A DNA stretch of 64,000 nucleotides from Aromatoleum tolulyticum (GTDB lineage: Bacteria > Pseudomonadota > Gammaproteobacteria > Burkholderiales > Rhodocyclaceae). A program made the position numbers and the translations under genes. Below the pieces are notes generated by a model, which saw only the letters and a program-made list of their open reading frames with translations, was not told the origin of the DNA and ran no database searches. The stretch lies in assembly GCF_900156155.1 (NCBI RefSeq), contig NZ_FTMD01000002.1:309152-373151 (forward strand), in the 5' to 3' direction. This document shows, one piece after another, positions 1 through 10,453 of the stretch; the first letter of the stretch is position 1; each line of letters starts with the position of its first letter.

Positions 1-149
1 AGCGAAGCAAGCACCTCCCAGTCGGCTGGCTGCAGACGATCCAGCTGGTCCGAGCGCAGCACCACATGTCCCGCGATACGGCGTCCGTCATTCGTCGGCA
101 AACCTGCCAGGCTGCGAAAGTTGAATGTGCCGCTCAGTTGCCGATGCAA
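1..149 (-). CDS. Tyrosine-protein-phosphatase-like protein, N-terminal fragment (runs off the window edge)
   Basis: Reading the minus strand from 149 gives an open frame that is cut by the start of the window after about 49 residues. It reads LSGTFNFRSLAG, then PTNDGRR, then VLRSDQLDRL. This is the opening pattern of the Y_phosphatase3 type of protein-tyrosine phosphatase (NFRDLGGYPT.DGR..RxG.LYRSD.L). The catalytic CxxxxxR loop would lie outside the window. No ATG occurs in the frame. The TTG at 147-149 is the best start, because it is preceded on the minus strand by a purine-rich AAGGGGACAGGA and gives the usual distance to the NFR motif. The 277 bp between this gene and the hsdR stop at 427 hold no coding frame I can support. 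The family call rests on about 35 residues, so it is tentative. Confidence 0.55.
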   Translation of the reverse strand, partial: MHRQLSGTFNFRSLAGLPTNDGRRIAGHVVLRSDQLDRLQPADWEVLAS

Positions 150-426
150 TCCTGTCCCCTTCCCTATCTCCGCATTGCGCGATCGGCGCTGTCTCCGCTC
201 CCGTGCCCGTACGCGATGGAAGAACCCTGCAGGTCCAGGACACCTCCGCCGGAAGGTGCAATGGCCCGATACGGACGCGCACGGGGCGCCAGCGCTAACC
301 GCTAATTCTGCTCAATTCGAAGAGGTAGTGCCAGAAGCGGGATAGCGATTCTGGGGAGCCCTGCGTTGAACCTGCAGGCGAACGCCCTGGTCCGGCGCTT
401 CACGAACCTCTTCCCGGAGTGAATCG

Positions 427-2762
427 CTACCCCTGATACAGGTAGCGCTGAAACCCGACGAACGCCTTGCGAACCACATCCGGCGAACCCAGATCCGCGA
501 ACGCGTCGGCGATCGCGTTGTTGTACCTGAGCTTGAGCAAGGGGCCGAGCTTGTCTTCGTCGAGTTCCTCCACGCCGACGCTGACGTAGTGTGAAAGCAC
601 GAAACTCAGAAACACCTGTTGCTTGCTGTCGAACTCGACACCCATGACCGCCCGCGCGCGTTCGGCGCGCTCCTCGCGGGTGAGCGGGACTTCGGCGTAG
701 GCGATGTGGGCCAGCACATCGAAGAGATCGCTGTTCTCCGCGTCGATGATCGACTGCATCTCCGCCAGCTGATCCCGGCCGAAGCCTTTTTCCGCGAGGC
801 CTTCCAGCAGTTTCCGGCGCGTACCCGGCTCGCTCCACAGGGCGCGCAGTTCGTCCTCGTCCCGGAAGAACTCCGGCAGCTTGCCGAACAGCGCCTCCAT
901 GAACTGCACCGCCGACATCGGCGTGCCGTCGGGGTGCCAGAAGCTGGTGGCGCTCATGTGCTGGATCTGGCGCTCCTTGCCGTCGGCGAGTTTCACCTTC
1001 ACCTTCTGTCGCGGCGCGTATGTGCTCGCAGGTTCGCGCACTTCCGGCGGCACTTTCGGTTCCGGCGTCGCACGAGGCTCGCGCGGCTCCGGCGCAACCG
1101 GCTCGCCGTCCCACTCCGGGTCACTGAAATGATGATGCGCCTTCACGAAATCGTAGATCGTGAAGTAGTCCTTGCCGTCGTAGAGCCGTGTGCCGCGCCC
1201 GATGATCTGCTTGAATTCGATCATCGAATTCACCGGCCGCATCAGCACGATGTTGCGCACATTGCGCGCATCCACCCCGGTCGACAGCTTCTGCGAGGTC
1301 GTCAGGACGGTCGGGATGCTCTTTTCGTTGTCCTGAAAGTCGCGCAGCCACTGCTCGCCCAGCCCGCCGTCCTCGGCGGTGACGCGCTGGCAGTAGTTCG
1401 GGTCCTTGCTGGTCTTGGCCTGGTTGATCAGGTCGCGCACCGCCAGCGCGTGCACCTGCGTGGCGCAGAACACGATGGTCTTTTCCTTCTGGTCGATATC
1501 GGCCATGAAGATATCCACCCGCTTCTTCTCGCGCTCCCTGATCTCGATGATGCGGTTGAAGTCCGCTTCCTCGTACCGTTTGCCGGCCTCGATCTCGCCT
1601 TCCACCAGCGTGTCGTCGGACGTGTAGACGTAGTCATCCAGCGTGGTGGCGATCTGCTTCACGCGGAAAGGTGTCAGGAAGCCGTCGTTGATGCCGTCCT
1701 TGAGCGAGTAGATGAACACCGGCTCGCCAAAGTAAGCGTAGGTGTCCGCGTTGTCCTGGCGCTTCGGTGTCGCGGTCAGGCCCAGCTGCACGGCGGGGGC
1801 GAAGTATTCGAGGATGCCGCGCCAGTTGCTCTCGTCGTTCGCGCCGCCGCGGTGGCACTCGTCGATGATGATGAAATCGAAGAAATCCGGCGGATACTCG
1901 CCGAAGTAAGGCGTCGGGTGGCCATCCTCATTGGCGTTCAATGGCGGGCCGCTCATGAAGGTCTGGAAGATCGTGAAGAAGATGCTGCCGTTCTTCGGCA
2001 CCTTGCCCTTCTTACGGATGTCGTCCGGCGCGATGCGCACCAGCGCATCCTCGGGGAAGGCCGAGAAGGCGTTGTAGGCCTGATCGGCGAGAATGTTGCG
2101 GTCGGCCAGGAACAGGATGCGCGGGCGCCGCGTGGGTTCGCCCTCGCTCTTCCAGTCGTTCAGGTTCCAGCGGCTCTTGAACAGCTTCCACGCGATCTGG
2201 AAAGCGATGAAAGTCTTGCCCGTGCCGGTCGCCAGCGTCAGCAGGATGCGGTCGCGCCCCTCGGTCAGTGCGGCCAAGGCACGCTCGATGGCGAGGTCCT
2301 GGTAATAGCGGCCCTGAAAATGACCGCCCCTGTCCTCGAAAGGCACGGCGGCGAAGCGGTCGCGCCACGCGTTCTCCGTCGCGAAGGTGGCCTGCCACAG
2401 GGCTTGCGGTGTCGGGAAGGCCGGATGTTCGCCCTCCTCCCCGGTGTGCATGTCGATGCCGTAGATGCCCTGCCCGTTCGTCGCGTAGGTGAAGCGGAGC
2501 GCGAGCATGCCGGCATAGTCCTTGGCCTGACCGACGCCTTCGGTCAGCGGCTTGTCCCAGGCCTTGGCCTCCACCACTGCCAGCTTGGTGTTGCGATACT
2601 CCAGCACGTAGTCCGCCGTCAGCGCCTTGCCGCGCTTGCCCGCGCCTTCCAGCCGACCCAGCGTGATCGGGTATTCGCGCCGGATGCGGCTGCCGTCGAC
2701 CACGCCCCAGCCCGCCGCGGCGAGCGCGGGGTCGATATGTTCGGCGCGGGTTTCGGCTTCGT

Positions 2763-2766
<4 letters not shown>
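427..2766 (-). CDS. hsdR: Type I restriction enzyme, HsdR (R) subunit, EcoEI type
   Basis: Motor and nuclease subunit of a type I restriction-modification enzyme; it translocates and cuts unmodified DNA. The 779-aa product has an N-terminal PD-(D/E)xK nuclease (Asp52 with Glu66-Ala-Lys68). A superfamily 2 helicase follows, with Walker A ATGTGKT at about 179-185, the DECH box in IIDECHRG, motif III GLTATPK and motif VI GRGTRLY. The C-terminal third fits the EcoEI_R_C helical domain. The ATG at 2766 overlaps the stop of the upstream RhuM/Fic gene as ATGA, so the two are translationally coupled. The frame stays open further upstream but that part is antisense-free shadow over the RhuM/Fic gene. 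All motifs look intact. It is the last gene of the hsdM-hsdS-rhuM/fic-hsdR operon. Confidence 0.93.
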
Positions 2767-3767
<1,001 letters not shown>

Positions 3768-3791
3768 GATTCGCTCCCGGTCAAGCGAACA

Positions 3792-4955
3792 TCATAACCG
3801 ACCGGAGAAGGCTTGATGAAGCAGGGATTTCTTCAGTTCGTCCAGGGCGGCGAGCTTGCGCTGGTAGAGGGATTCGAGGCGTCTCGTTTCCTCGGTAAGG
3901 GAGTGGAGTTGATGAACTATTTTCCTCTGCGTAGAAATCGGAGGAACAGCAATAGGCAAGGTCTGAACAGCTCGCTTACTGATCTTCTTCATTGTCGGAT
4001 TGGCACCTTGCGCCCTGCCGGTGATCTCAAGTCGCAACGACGGTGAGCGCAATTGATAATAAAGAAACTCCGCAAGCATGAGATCGGGCGCCGGGATCAT
4101 GCGCATGATGAGGTCGGGATAGATTGTTGGCTCAGTAAGGCCCGAGGCAATAGCAACGTGTCCAACCAGTTCCGGCGTATTGCTTCGAGTAATCAGAAGG
4201 TCGCCATTCTCGACCCAATAGTGCCGACGGGAATCCGTCTTGGCTGATGTGAACTTGATCTTATTGGCGCGAAACTGAAACCCGGTCACTGCAGACAACG
4301 TCAATACTGGAACGCCAGCATCCGAGTGGTTTGCCGCCGGAGGGGACCAGCCGTTGCGCGGCTGCTCTACAAGAACGTGCTCCAGTATCGTCTCCATCCA
4401 CCCCTCCCCCCGCTGACTGAACACGGCCTGCAGGTGGCTTTCGAATAGCGCGCGGACGTTCCGGAGGTTCTGCTCGGCGTTGGAGCGGGCGGTGGCGATG
4501 CCGTCAAAGGCTTCGTCGAGGATGGCGACGATGCGATCCTGCTCTCCCAAAGGCGGATACGGAATCGGTATCGAGTTTAGAGCCTTCTGGTTCAGCTTTG
4601 GTTGCGCAGCACCCGTGACGTAGTCATTCAGCGGAATGCTTTCCAAGTACAGCTCAACGAATCTCTGAGTTGTCAAACTGCCGAACTTAAGAATGTGGGC
4701 GTGGTTGTTAACCCAGTATTTGCCTGACACCGAAAAAGCAATTGGGGTTGAACGAGCAAGCAGATTTGCGCCATCCTCCGAAACAAGCAGCGCATCACAA
4801 TCAAATATGTAGTCAGCGACGTAGTCCACAATTCCGGACGCTCCGTAATATGGATACATCCCGCCAACACGGTCTGCCTTTGTGATTGGTACGCGTTTAC
4901 TGTCTAGATTCAGGGAAATCTGATCGAGCGTCTTCGTTTCCCAGCCCGCCGTCAT
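3792..4955 (-). CDS. hsdS: Type I restriction-modification specificity subunit HsdS
   Basis: DNA-recognition subunit of the type I enzyme; it directs both methylation and cleavage. The 387-aa product has the usual two target-recognition domains: the first begins GWETKTLDQIS, the second GWMETILEHVL. Each is followed by a conserved helical spacer, PPLGEQDRIVAILDEAF at about 135 and PISTQRKIVHQLHSL near 345. The C-terminal helix ends KKSLLHQAFSGRL, typical of HsdS. The start codon overlaps the hsdM stop (ATGA at 4952-4955). The DNA of both recognition domains is visibly more A/T-rich than hsdM and hsdR, as expected for horizontally shuffled TRDs. The bipartite target sequence cannot be read from the protein. 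Confidence 0.92.
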   Translation of the reverse strand: MTAGWETKTLDQISLNLDSKRVPITKADRVGGMYPYYGASGIVDYVADYIFDCDALLVSEDGANLLARSTPIAFSVSGKYWVNNHAHILKFGSLTTQRFVELYLESIPLNDYVTGAAQPKLNQKALNSIPIPYPPLGEQDRIVAILDEAFDGIATARSNAEQNLRNVRALFESHLQAVFSQRGEGWMETILEHVLVEQPRNGWSPPAANHSDAGVPVLTLSAVTGFQFRANKIKFTSAKTDSRRHYWVENGDLLITRSNTPELVGHVAIASGLTEPTIYPDLIMRMIPAPDLMLAEFLYYQLRSPSLRLEITGRAQGANPTMKKISKRAVQTLPIAVPPISTQRKIVHQLHSLTEETRRLESLYQRKLAALDELKKSLLHQAFSGRL

Positions 4956-6406
4956 AGCATCGCCCTGATCTTCGCCAACACCGCCGCGCTCTCGGCATCC
5001 AGCCCCACGATCTCATCCAGGATCTCCTGCGGGCTGCGATGCGTCACGACCTCGCCCCCATCGGGATTCTTCACCGACAGGTCATAGCTCGCCCTATCGA
5101 TCTGCGCGGCCTCCACGCTCCAGCTCTTCGGCGAATCCGCAAAGGTCTTCTGCAGTTCGACGAACTCGGACAGATCCGCGTCATTGAGCGGATTGGTCTT
5201 GCCCATGCTGCGTCCGGGGTCGAGCTGGTAGTACCAGGTCTTGCGCGTCGGCGCGCCTTTCTCGAAGAACAGCACCACGGTCTTGACGCCCGCGCCCTGG
5301 AAGGTGCCGCCGGGGCAGTCGAGGATGGTGTGCAGGTTGCAGGACTCCAGCAGCAGCTTGCGCAGGGACACCGAGGCGTTGTCGGAATTCGACAGGAAGG
5401 TGTTCTTGATGACGACGCCGGCGCGGCCGCCGGCCTTGAGCATCTTGATGAAGTGCTGCAGGAACAGGAAGGCGGTTTCGCCGGTGCGGATGGGGAAGTT
5501 CTGCTGGACCTCGGCGCGCTCCTTGCCGCCGAAAGGCGGATTGGCGAGGACCACGTCCATGCGGTCCTTGTCCTGGATGTCGGCGAGGTTTTCGGCGAGC
5601 GTGTTGGTGTGGATGATGTTGGGCGTCTCGATGCCGTGCAGGATCAGGTTCATGATCGCGATCACGTAGGCGAGGCTCTTCTTCTCCTTGCCGTAGAACG
5701 TGCGCTCCTGCAGGGTCTTGAGGTCGGCGGTGCCGAGCTTCCTGCTCGCCGCGAGGTAATCGTAGGCTTCGCACAGGAAGCCGGCCGAACCACAGGCGCC
5801 GTCGTAGATGCGTTCCCCGATCCTGGGCTGCACCACCTGCACCATGGCGCGGATCAGCGGGCGCGGGGTGTAGTACTCGCCGCCGTTGCGCCCGGCGTTG
5901 CCCATGCGCTTGATCTTCTCCTCGTACAGCATCGACAGCTCGTGCTTCTCGCTCTGCGAGCGGAAGCGCAGTTCGTCGATGTGGTCGATGATGTCGCGCA
6001 GGGTGTAGCCGCTGCGGATCTTGTTCTTGATCTCGCCGAAGATCTCGCCGATCTTGTATTCGATGGTGTTCGGCCCGCTGGCGCGCTGCTTGAAACCGTG
6101 CAGGTAGGGGAAGAGTTTGCGATCGACGAAGTCGACGAGGTCGTCGCCGGTGAGCGCCTTGTTGTGGTCGAGCTTGCCGTGCTCGTCCTTGGGCGCGGCC
6201 CAGGCTTCCCAGCGGTAGGGGGTGTCGAGGATGTAGCGGTAGGCCTTGCCTTCGAGCATGGCTTCGGCGGCCTTGTCCCGCTCCAGCCCGTCGAGATACT
6301 TGAGGAACAGCAGCCAGGAAGTTTGTTCGGTGTAGTCGAGTTCTGTGGTGCAACCGCTCTCTTTCCAGAGGGCGTCGTCGATGTTCTTGAAAGCTTGTTC
6401 AAACAT
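4952..6406 (-). CDS. hsdM: Type I restriction-modification DNA methyltransferase subunit HsdM
   Basis: Adenine-N6 methyltransferase subunit; with HsdS it protects the host sites. The 484-aa product has an N-terminal helical HsdM_N domain (FEQAFKNIDDALWKE ... SWLLFLKYLDGLE). Its Rossmann methyltransferase core has motif I as YDGACGSAGFL and motif IV as NPPFGG (the N/DPPF adenine-methylase signature). ATG 6406 (MFEQAFKN) is preferred over an in-frame TTG at 6460 because the family starts here. First gene of a four-gene minus-strand operon; both downstream junctions with overlap are ATGA. The 200 bp upstream hold a strong hairpin but no recognisable promoter. Confidence 0.94.
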   Translation of the reverse strand: MFEQAFKNIDDALWKESGCTTELDYTEQTSWLLFLKYLDGLERDKAAEAMLEGKAYRYILDTPYRWEAWAAPKDEHGKLDHNKALTGDDLVDFVDRKLFPYLHGFKQRASGPNTIEYKIGEIFGEIKNKIRSGYTLRDIIDHIDELRFRSQSEKHELSMLYEEKIKRMGNAGRNGGEYYTPRPLIRAMVQVVQPRIGERIYDGACGSAGFLCEAYDYLAASRKLGTADLKTLQERTFYGKEKKSLAYVIAIMNLILHGIETPNIIHTNTLAENLADIQDKDRMDVVLANPPFGGKERAEVQQNFPIRTGETAFLFLQHFIKMLKAGGRAGVVIKNTFLSNSDNASVSLRKLLLESCNLHTILDCPGGTFQGAGVKTVVLFFEKGAPTRKTWYYQLDPGRSMGKTNPLNDADLSEFVELQKTFADSPKSWSVEAAQIDRASYDLSVKNPDGGEVVTHRSPQEILDEIVGLDAESAAVLAKIRAML

Positions 6407-6501
6407 GGGTGCTTCGCAATTCCGTGCGGGTCGGCCGGGAGTCGGCCGAAAATGAGCCAAGGGCGCTAATTTACCCGGTATTGCAAAGCAGCAGGCGCTA
6501 C

Positions 6502-6536
6502 TGCAACGCCGCCACGCTGTGGGTGGCGGCGTTGCA
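6502..6536. terminator. Perfect 14-bp hairpin between doxX and hsdM
   Basis: Arms 6502-6515 (TGCAACGCCGCCAC) and 6523-6536 are exactly complementary around a 7-nt loop. It lies after the doxX stop and before hsdM, both transcribed leftward, so it probably ends or attenuates doxX transcription. No U-tract follows on either strand, so it is not a textbook intrinsic terminator. Confidence 0.5.
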
Positions 6537-6606
6537 AGGATTTCACCCGTGCAGCGCCCCTGATGCGGGGAGCCGCTCGTCGTGACTTGCGGTCAAGCGG
6601 ATTTTT

Positions 6607-7044
6607 CTAGCGGGCGGAAGACATCGCCTCGTTTTCGGCACCACGGTCCAGGCTGAGCTTCCCCGGGCCCGCAAGAACGATGTAGATCATGCCGCCCATG
6701 ATCGCGAGATTCTTCAGGAAGTGATTGAGCTGGTTCTGATAGCTGGCCTGATCGGCTGCCCAGAATTGGTGGAACACCAACGTCGCCGGAACCAGGAAAA
6801 GGACGATGGCAGCCGCCGCCCATCGCGCTTTCCATCCGGTGATGATGGCCAGTCCGCCAAGCACTTCAAGGGCGATCGTGCCGACCAGGAGCACTTCGCT
6901 CATGGGGATGCCCTTCGAACTCATGTACCCGGCGACGCCGGCAAACTTCCCGATCTTGCCGACACCGGAAATGACGAAGATCAGACCCAGGAGGATCCGC
7001 CCGATAAGGAGACCTGCGGTCTGTCCGTTCTGTATGCTGGCCAT
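6607..7044 (-). CDS. DoxX-family inner-membrane protein
   Basis: A 145-aa protein with about four hydrophobic segments. It starts with the family pattern LIGRILLGLIFVISGVGKI and continues with ALEVLGGLAIITGW, AAAIVLFLVPATLVFHQFW and FLKNLAIMGGMIYIVLAG. DoxX-like proteins are small membrane proteins associated with quinone or thiosulfate oxidation and oxidative-stress complexes. The substrate here is not evident. The gene diverges from the LysR regulator at 7166, with a 121-bp shared upstream region, so it is the likely regulatory target. The ATG at 7044 follows a GGAGCAAATC ribosome site on the minus strand. Confidence 0.88.
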   Translation of the reverse strand: MASIQNGQTAGLLIGRILLGLIFVISGVGKIGKFAGVAGYMSSKGIPMSEVLLVGTIALEVLGGLAIITGWKARWAAAAIVLFLVPATLVFHQFWAADQASYQNQLNHFLKNLAIMGGMIYIVLAGPGKLSLDRGAENEAMSSAR

Positions 7045-7097
7045 GATTTGCTCCTGTGAAGAAAAGGTTCCAAGACGTTCGGCCGATTTCGGGTCGT

Positions 7098-7149
7098 ATT
7101 GTGGCTTCTAAAGCAAAATCCACAAACGTAGAATGGTTAAAAACATTCT
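7098..7149. promoter_or_regulatory. Candidate LysR-type operators between doxX and the regulator
   Basis: Two inverted repeats lie in the divergent region. One is imperfect at 7098-7119 (ATTGTGGCTT facing AAGCAAAAT). The other is AGAATG-N8-CATTCT at 7130-7149, ending 16 bp before the regulator's ATG. LysR-type proteins commonly bind such dyads between themselves and a divergent target. No binding data are implied. Confidence 0.35.
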
Positions 7150-7165
7150 TCGGTAAATCGAAATA

Positions 7166-8068
7166 ATGAGCATCGACCGCTTCGAAGCTTTGCGAGTGTT
7201 CTGCCGTATCGTCGAAGCGGGCAGCTTCACGTGCACGGCGCGGCAGCTCGAGATGTCGAATTCCTCTGTGACCAACCATCTGACGAATCTGGAACGTCAC
7301 CTGGGGGTTCGCCTGCTCAATCGAACCACTCGCAAGCTCTCCCTGACCGACGAGGGCAAGGCGTGCTACGAGCGGGCCCGCGAACTGCTTGACGGATTGG
7401 GCGAGATGGAGGAGAGCCTGCGCGGCGCAACGCTGGTTCCCAAAGGTGTTCTCCGGGTCGACGTGCCGACGGCCATCGGGCGCATCTATATCGCTCCGGC
7501 TTTGCCCCGATTTGCGGCGCTTTACCCCGAGGTTACGGTGAAGATGACGCTCGGCGACCAGATCGTTGCACCTGAAGAGAGAGGGGTGGACATCTCGATC
7601 CGCATCGGCAACCTGAAAGACTCCGGGCGCGTGGCAAGAACCATTCACCGCACGCGCCATGTCTGCTGCGCATCGCCGGATTTCCTGGCCAGGCACGGCA
7701 CGCCGGCTTCCCCCGCGGACTTGGCGCGGTATCCGCAGCTCGGTTTTCTGCAGCCGACGACGGGCCAGCCGGTCCCGTGGTTCTTCGAGCGAGACGGTAC
7801 CGCAACCGAGCACACGCCCGACGCGCGCATCTGGATCAATCACGCTGAATCGTTGATCGACGCAGCACTATCCGGCGCGGGCGTCATCCAGCTCTTGTCC
7901 CTCTCGCTTCAGCCGCACATCGAGAAAGGGACATTGGTGCCGATATTGGCGGAATGGACTGCACCGGGCCCTCCAGTATCCATCCTCTACCCGCCCAACC
8001 GCCACCAACCGGCAAAGATCAGCGCGTTTGTGAAATTCGTGGGTGAGCTCTTCGGGACTCGCGTTTGA
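7166..8068 (+). CDS. LysR-family transcriptional regulator
   Basis: A 300-aa LysR-type regulator. Residues 1-60 form the winged helix-turn-helix: FRIVEAGSFTCTARQLEMSNSSVTNHL (split across helices), then LERHLGVRLLNRTTRKLSLTDEG. From about residue 90 it has a periplasmic-binding-protein-like effector domain (VLRVDVPTAIGRIYIAPALPRF, then EERGVDISIRIGNL). Members of this subgroup often regulate a divergent oxidoreductase or membrane gene, here the DoxX-family gene at 6607-7044. The effector is unknown. The ATG at 7166 gives the standard N-terminus for the family. Confidence 0.9.
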   Translation: MSIDRFEALRVFCRIVEAGSFTCTARQLEMSNSSVTNHLTNLERHLGVRLLNRTTRKLSLTDEGKACYERARELLDGLGEMEESLRGATLVPKGVLRVDVPTAIGRIYIAPALPRFAALYPEVTVKMTLGDQIVAPEERGVDISIRIGNLKDSGRVARTIHRTRHVCCASPDFLARHGTPASPADLARYPQLGFLQPTTGQPVPWFFERDGTATEHTPDARIWINHAESLIDAALSGAGVIQLLSLSLQPHIEKGTLVPILAEWTAPGPPVSILYPPNRHQPAKISAFVKFVGELFGTRV

Positions 8069-8082
8069 TGGCTGCAAGCGAA

Positions 8083-8111
8083 TCGGGGCGCTTCCAGCTG
8101 AAGTGCCCCGA
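8083..8111 (+). terminator. Hairpin downstream of the LysR gene; rest of 8069-8402 has no gene
   Basis: TCGGGGCGCTT (8083-8093) pairs with AAGTGCCCCGA (8101-8111), with one G-T wobble and a 7-nt loop, just after the LysR stop. There is no U-tract, so termination strength is uncertain. The remaining 290 bp up to 8402 are GC-rich; I see no coding frame with family support and no clear promoter, although this stretch must contain the promoter of the yheS-like gene. Confidence 0.4.
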
Positions 8112-8402
8112 CCCAATCCTGTAGATCACTTGTGACTCGGCCTGCGCCTTCACCCCTGCCAGGCGGCCAGGATGTTGGCGACGGCCTCTTGCCCCCGGCG
8201 CGAGCCGTGCGGCGGCCGCCCCATAAATGTCACTCGCTCGCATCGAAAGCAGGCGGCGCCGGCGCCTGCAGCACCATCACACCCCCAAAGCACGTATCCT
8301 TGCGTCCTTCCCGATTCGGTCGAGCTCCGCAGTGCGGTCCCGTGCGCGTTCGTTCCCCTATCCGCCCGCAACTGCAATCCCCAGATACCAGAGCCTTATC
8401 TC

Positions 8403-10331
8403 ATGATCACCCTCAAGGACGTCACCCTGCGTCGTGGCGCGAAGGTGCTGCTCGACAGCACCTCCGTCATCCTCAACCCCGGCGAAAAGGTCGGCCTGGT
8501 CGGGCGCAACGGCGCCGGCAAGTCCTCGCTGTTCGGCCTGCTCAACGGCACGCTGCATGAAGATGCAGGCGACTTCAACATCCCGGCGGCCTGGCGCATG
8601 GCGCAGGTGGCGCAGGACATGCCGGAAACCAGCCAGTCGGCCACCGACTTCGTGATCGAGGGCGACACCGCCCTGCTCGCCGCGCAGCAGGAAGTCGCCG
8701 CGGCCGAAGCCAGCGACGACGGCGAACGCATGGCCTACGCCTACATGGCGCTGCACGACGCCGGCGCCCACGACGCGCAGGCGCGCTCCCAGGCGCTGAT
8801 CCTCGGGCTCGGCTTCAAGACCACCGAACTGTGCAATCCGGTGAACAGCTTCTCCGGTGGCTGGCGCATGCGCCTGCAACTCGCCCGCGCGCTTATGTGC
8901 CCATCCGACTTGCTGCTGCTCGACGAACCGACCAACCACCTCGACCTCGACGCCCTCGTCTGGCTCGAAGCCTGGCTCAAGCGCTACACCGGCACGCTGG
9001 TGGTCATCAGCCACGACCGCGAATTCCTCGACGCCATCACCGACGTCACGGTGCACATCGACAACCACAAGCTGACCCGCTACGGCGGCAACTACTCGAC
9101 CTTCGAGGACACCCGCGCCCTGCAGCTCGAACTGCAGCAAAACGCCTACGCCAAGCAGCAGGACAAGATCGCCCACCTGCAGAAGTTCATCGCCCGCTTC
9201 AAGGCCAAGGCCAGCAAGGCCAAGCAGGCCCAGAGCCGCGTCAAGGCGCTGGACCGCATGGACAAGCTCGCGCCGGTGCTCGCCAGCGCCGACTTCACCT
9301 TCGAGTTCAAGGAACCGCTCAACCTCCCCAACCCGATGCTGGCGATGGAAAACGCCTGCTTCGGCTATCCGCCGCCCGCCGATGCCCCCGCCGGCACGCC
9401 GCCGACGGTGATCGTGCGCGGCGTAAACAAGTCGGTGATGGCCGGCGAACGCATCGGCATCCTCGGCGCCAACGGCCGCGGCAAGTCCACGCTGGTGAAG
9501 ACCATCGCCCGCGACCTCACCCCCACCAGCGGTGTCGTCACCGAGGGCAAGGGCCTGCGCATCGGCTATTTCGCGCAGCAGGAACTGGACGTGCTGCGCC
9601 CTCAGGACAACCCGCTCCAACACATGGTGCGCATGGCCCGCGAAGGCCTGCCCGCCGGGCAGAGCGGTCGCGAGCAGGATCTGCGCACCTTCCTCGGCAC
9701 CTTCAACTTCAGTGGCGACATGGTGCAGCAGCCGGTGGGCACCATGAGCGGCGGCGAAAAGGCCCGCCTCGTGCTGTGCATGCTCGTGTGGCAGCGCCCC
9801 AACCTGCTGTTGCTGGACGAACCGACCAACCACCTCGACCTCGCGACCCGCGAAGCGCTGGCGATGGCCCTGAACGAATTCGAGGGCACGGTGATGCTGG
9901 TCTCCCACGACCGCGCCCTGCTGCGCTCGGTGTGCGACGAGTTCTGGCTGGTGGCACGCGGCGGCGTCGAGCCCTTCGACGGCGATCTGGACGATTACCA
10001 GCAATACCTGCTCGACGAAGCGCGCCGCGCCCGCGAAGAACTCAAGGCCTCGCTCAAGAGCCCGAAGCACGAGCCAGCGCCTGTTGCCGCCCTCCGGGTC
10101 AGCCCGGAGAAGCTCAAGAGCCTCAAGCGCGACCTGGGCAAGCTGGAGCAGACGATCCTGGAAGTACAGGCGCGCAAGCACGCTGCCGAAGCCCGTCTGA
10201 CCGGCTCGCCGTCGGTGCAGCTACTCGCCGAATTGGGCAAGGAGTTGCAGCAGATCGAGGAAACCCTGAACGCCCACGAAGACAGCTGGCTGCAGCTTTC
10301 CGAGGAGATCGAAGCGGCAAGCCGGGCCTGA
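8403..10331 (+). CDS. yheS: ABC-F family ATPase, YheS type
   Basis: Soluble tandem ABC ATPase of the ABC-F class, which acts at the ribosome rather than in transport. The 642-aa product has two ABC cassettes. Cassette 1 has Walker A GRNGAGKS, signature FSGGWRMRLQLARAL and Walker B LLLLDEPTNHLD. Cassette 2 has Walker A GANGRGKS, signature MSGGEKARLVL and Walker B LLLLDEPTNHLD. A charged linker (QDKIAHLQKFIARFKAKASKAKQ, split over two helices) separates them, and a C-terminal coiled coil follows. Sequence order and length match E. coli YheS closely. ATG 8403 begins MITLKDVTLRRG, the YheS start. An upstream in-frame extension is rejected because it lacks family similarity. Likely monocistronic. 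Confidence 0.92.
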   Translation: MITLKDVTLRRGAKVLLDSTSVILNPGEKVGLVGRNGAGKSSLFGLLNGTLHEDAGDFNIPAAWRMAQVAQDMPETSQSATDFVIEGDTALLAAQQEVAAAEASDDGERMAYAYMALHDAGAHDAQARSQALILGLGFKTTELCNPVNSFSGGWRMRLQLARALMCPSDLLLLDEPTNHLDLDALVWLEAWLKRYTGTLVVISHDREFLDAITDVTVHIDNHKLTRYGGNYSTFEDTRALQLELQQNAYAKQQDKIAHLQKFIARFKAKASKAKQAQSRVKALDRMDKLAPVLASADFTFEFKEPLNLPNPMLAMENACFGYPPPADAPAGTPPTVIVRGVNKSVMAGERIGILGANGRGKSTLVKTIARDLTPTSGVVTEGKGLRIGYFAQQELDVLRPQDNPLQHMVRMAREGLPAGQSGREQDLRTFLGTFNFSGDMVQQPVGTMSGGEKARLVLCMLVWQRPNLLLLDEPTNHLDLATREALAMALNEFEGTVMLVSHDRALLRSVCDEFWLVARGGVEPFDGDLDDYQQYLLDEARRAREELKASLKSPKHEPAPVAALRVSPEKLKSLKRDLGKLEQTILEVQARKHAAEARLTGSPSVQLLAELGKELQQIEETLNAHEDSWLQLSEEIEAASRA

Positions 10332-10453
10332 CCGCGATGCGGCGGTCATTGTTCCACGGTGCGCCAATGCGAGAATCGGGTCCGTCTCACCGGAACTCTC
10401 CTCGCCATCTCCCGTCCATCCGCTAAGCCAGCCCAAAAGAAACAGGAACCCGC

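Noticed and set aside
6407-6460. Upstream TTG start for hsdM adding 18 residues
   Set aside because: HsdM proteins begin at the MFEQAFKN region; the extra residues have no similarity and no ribosome site.
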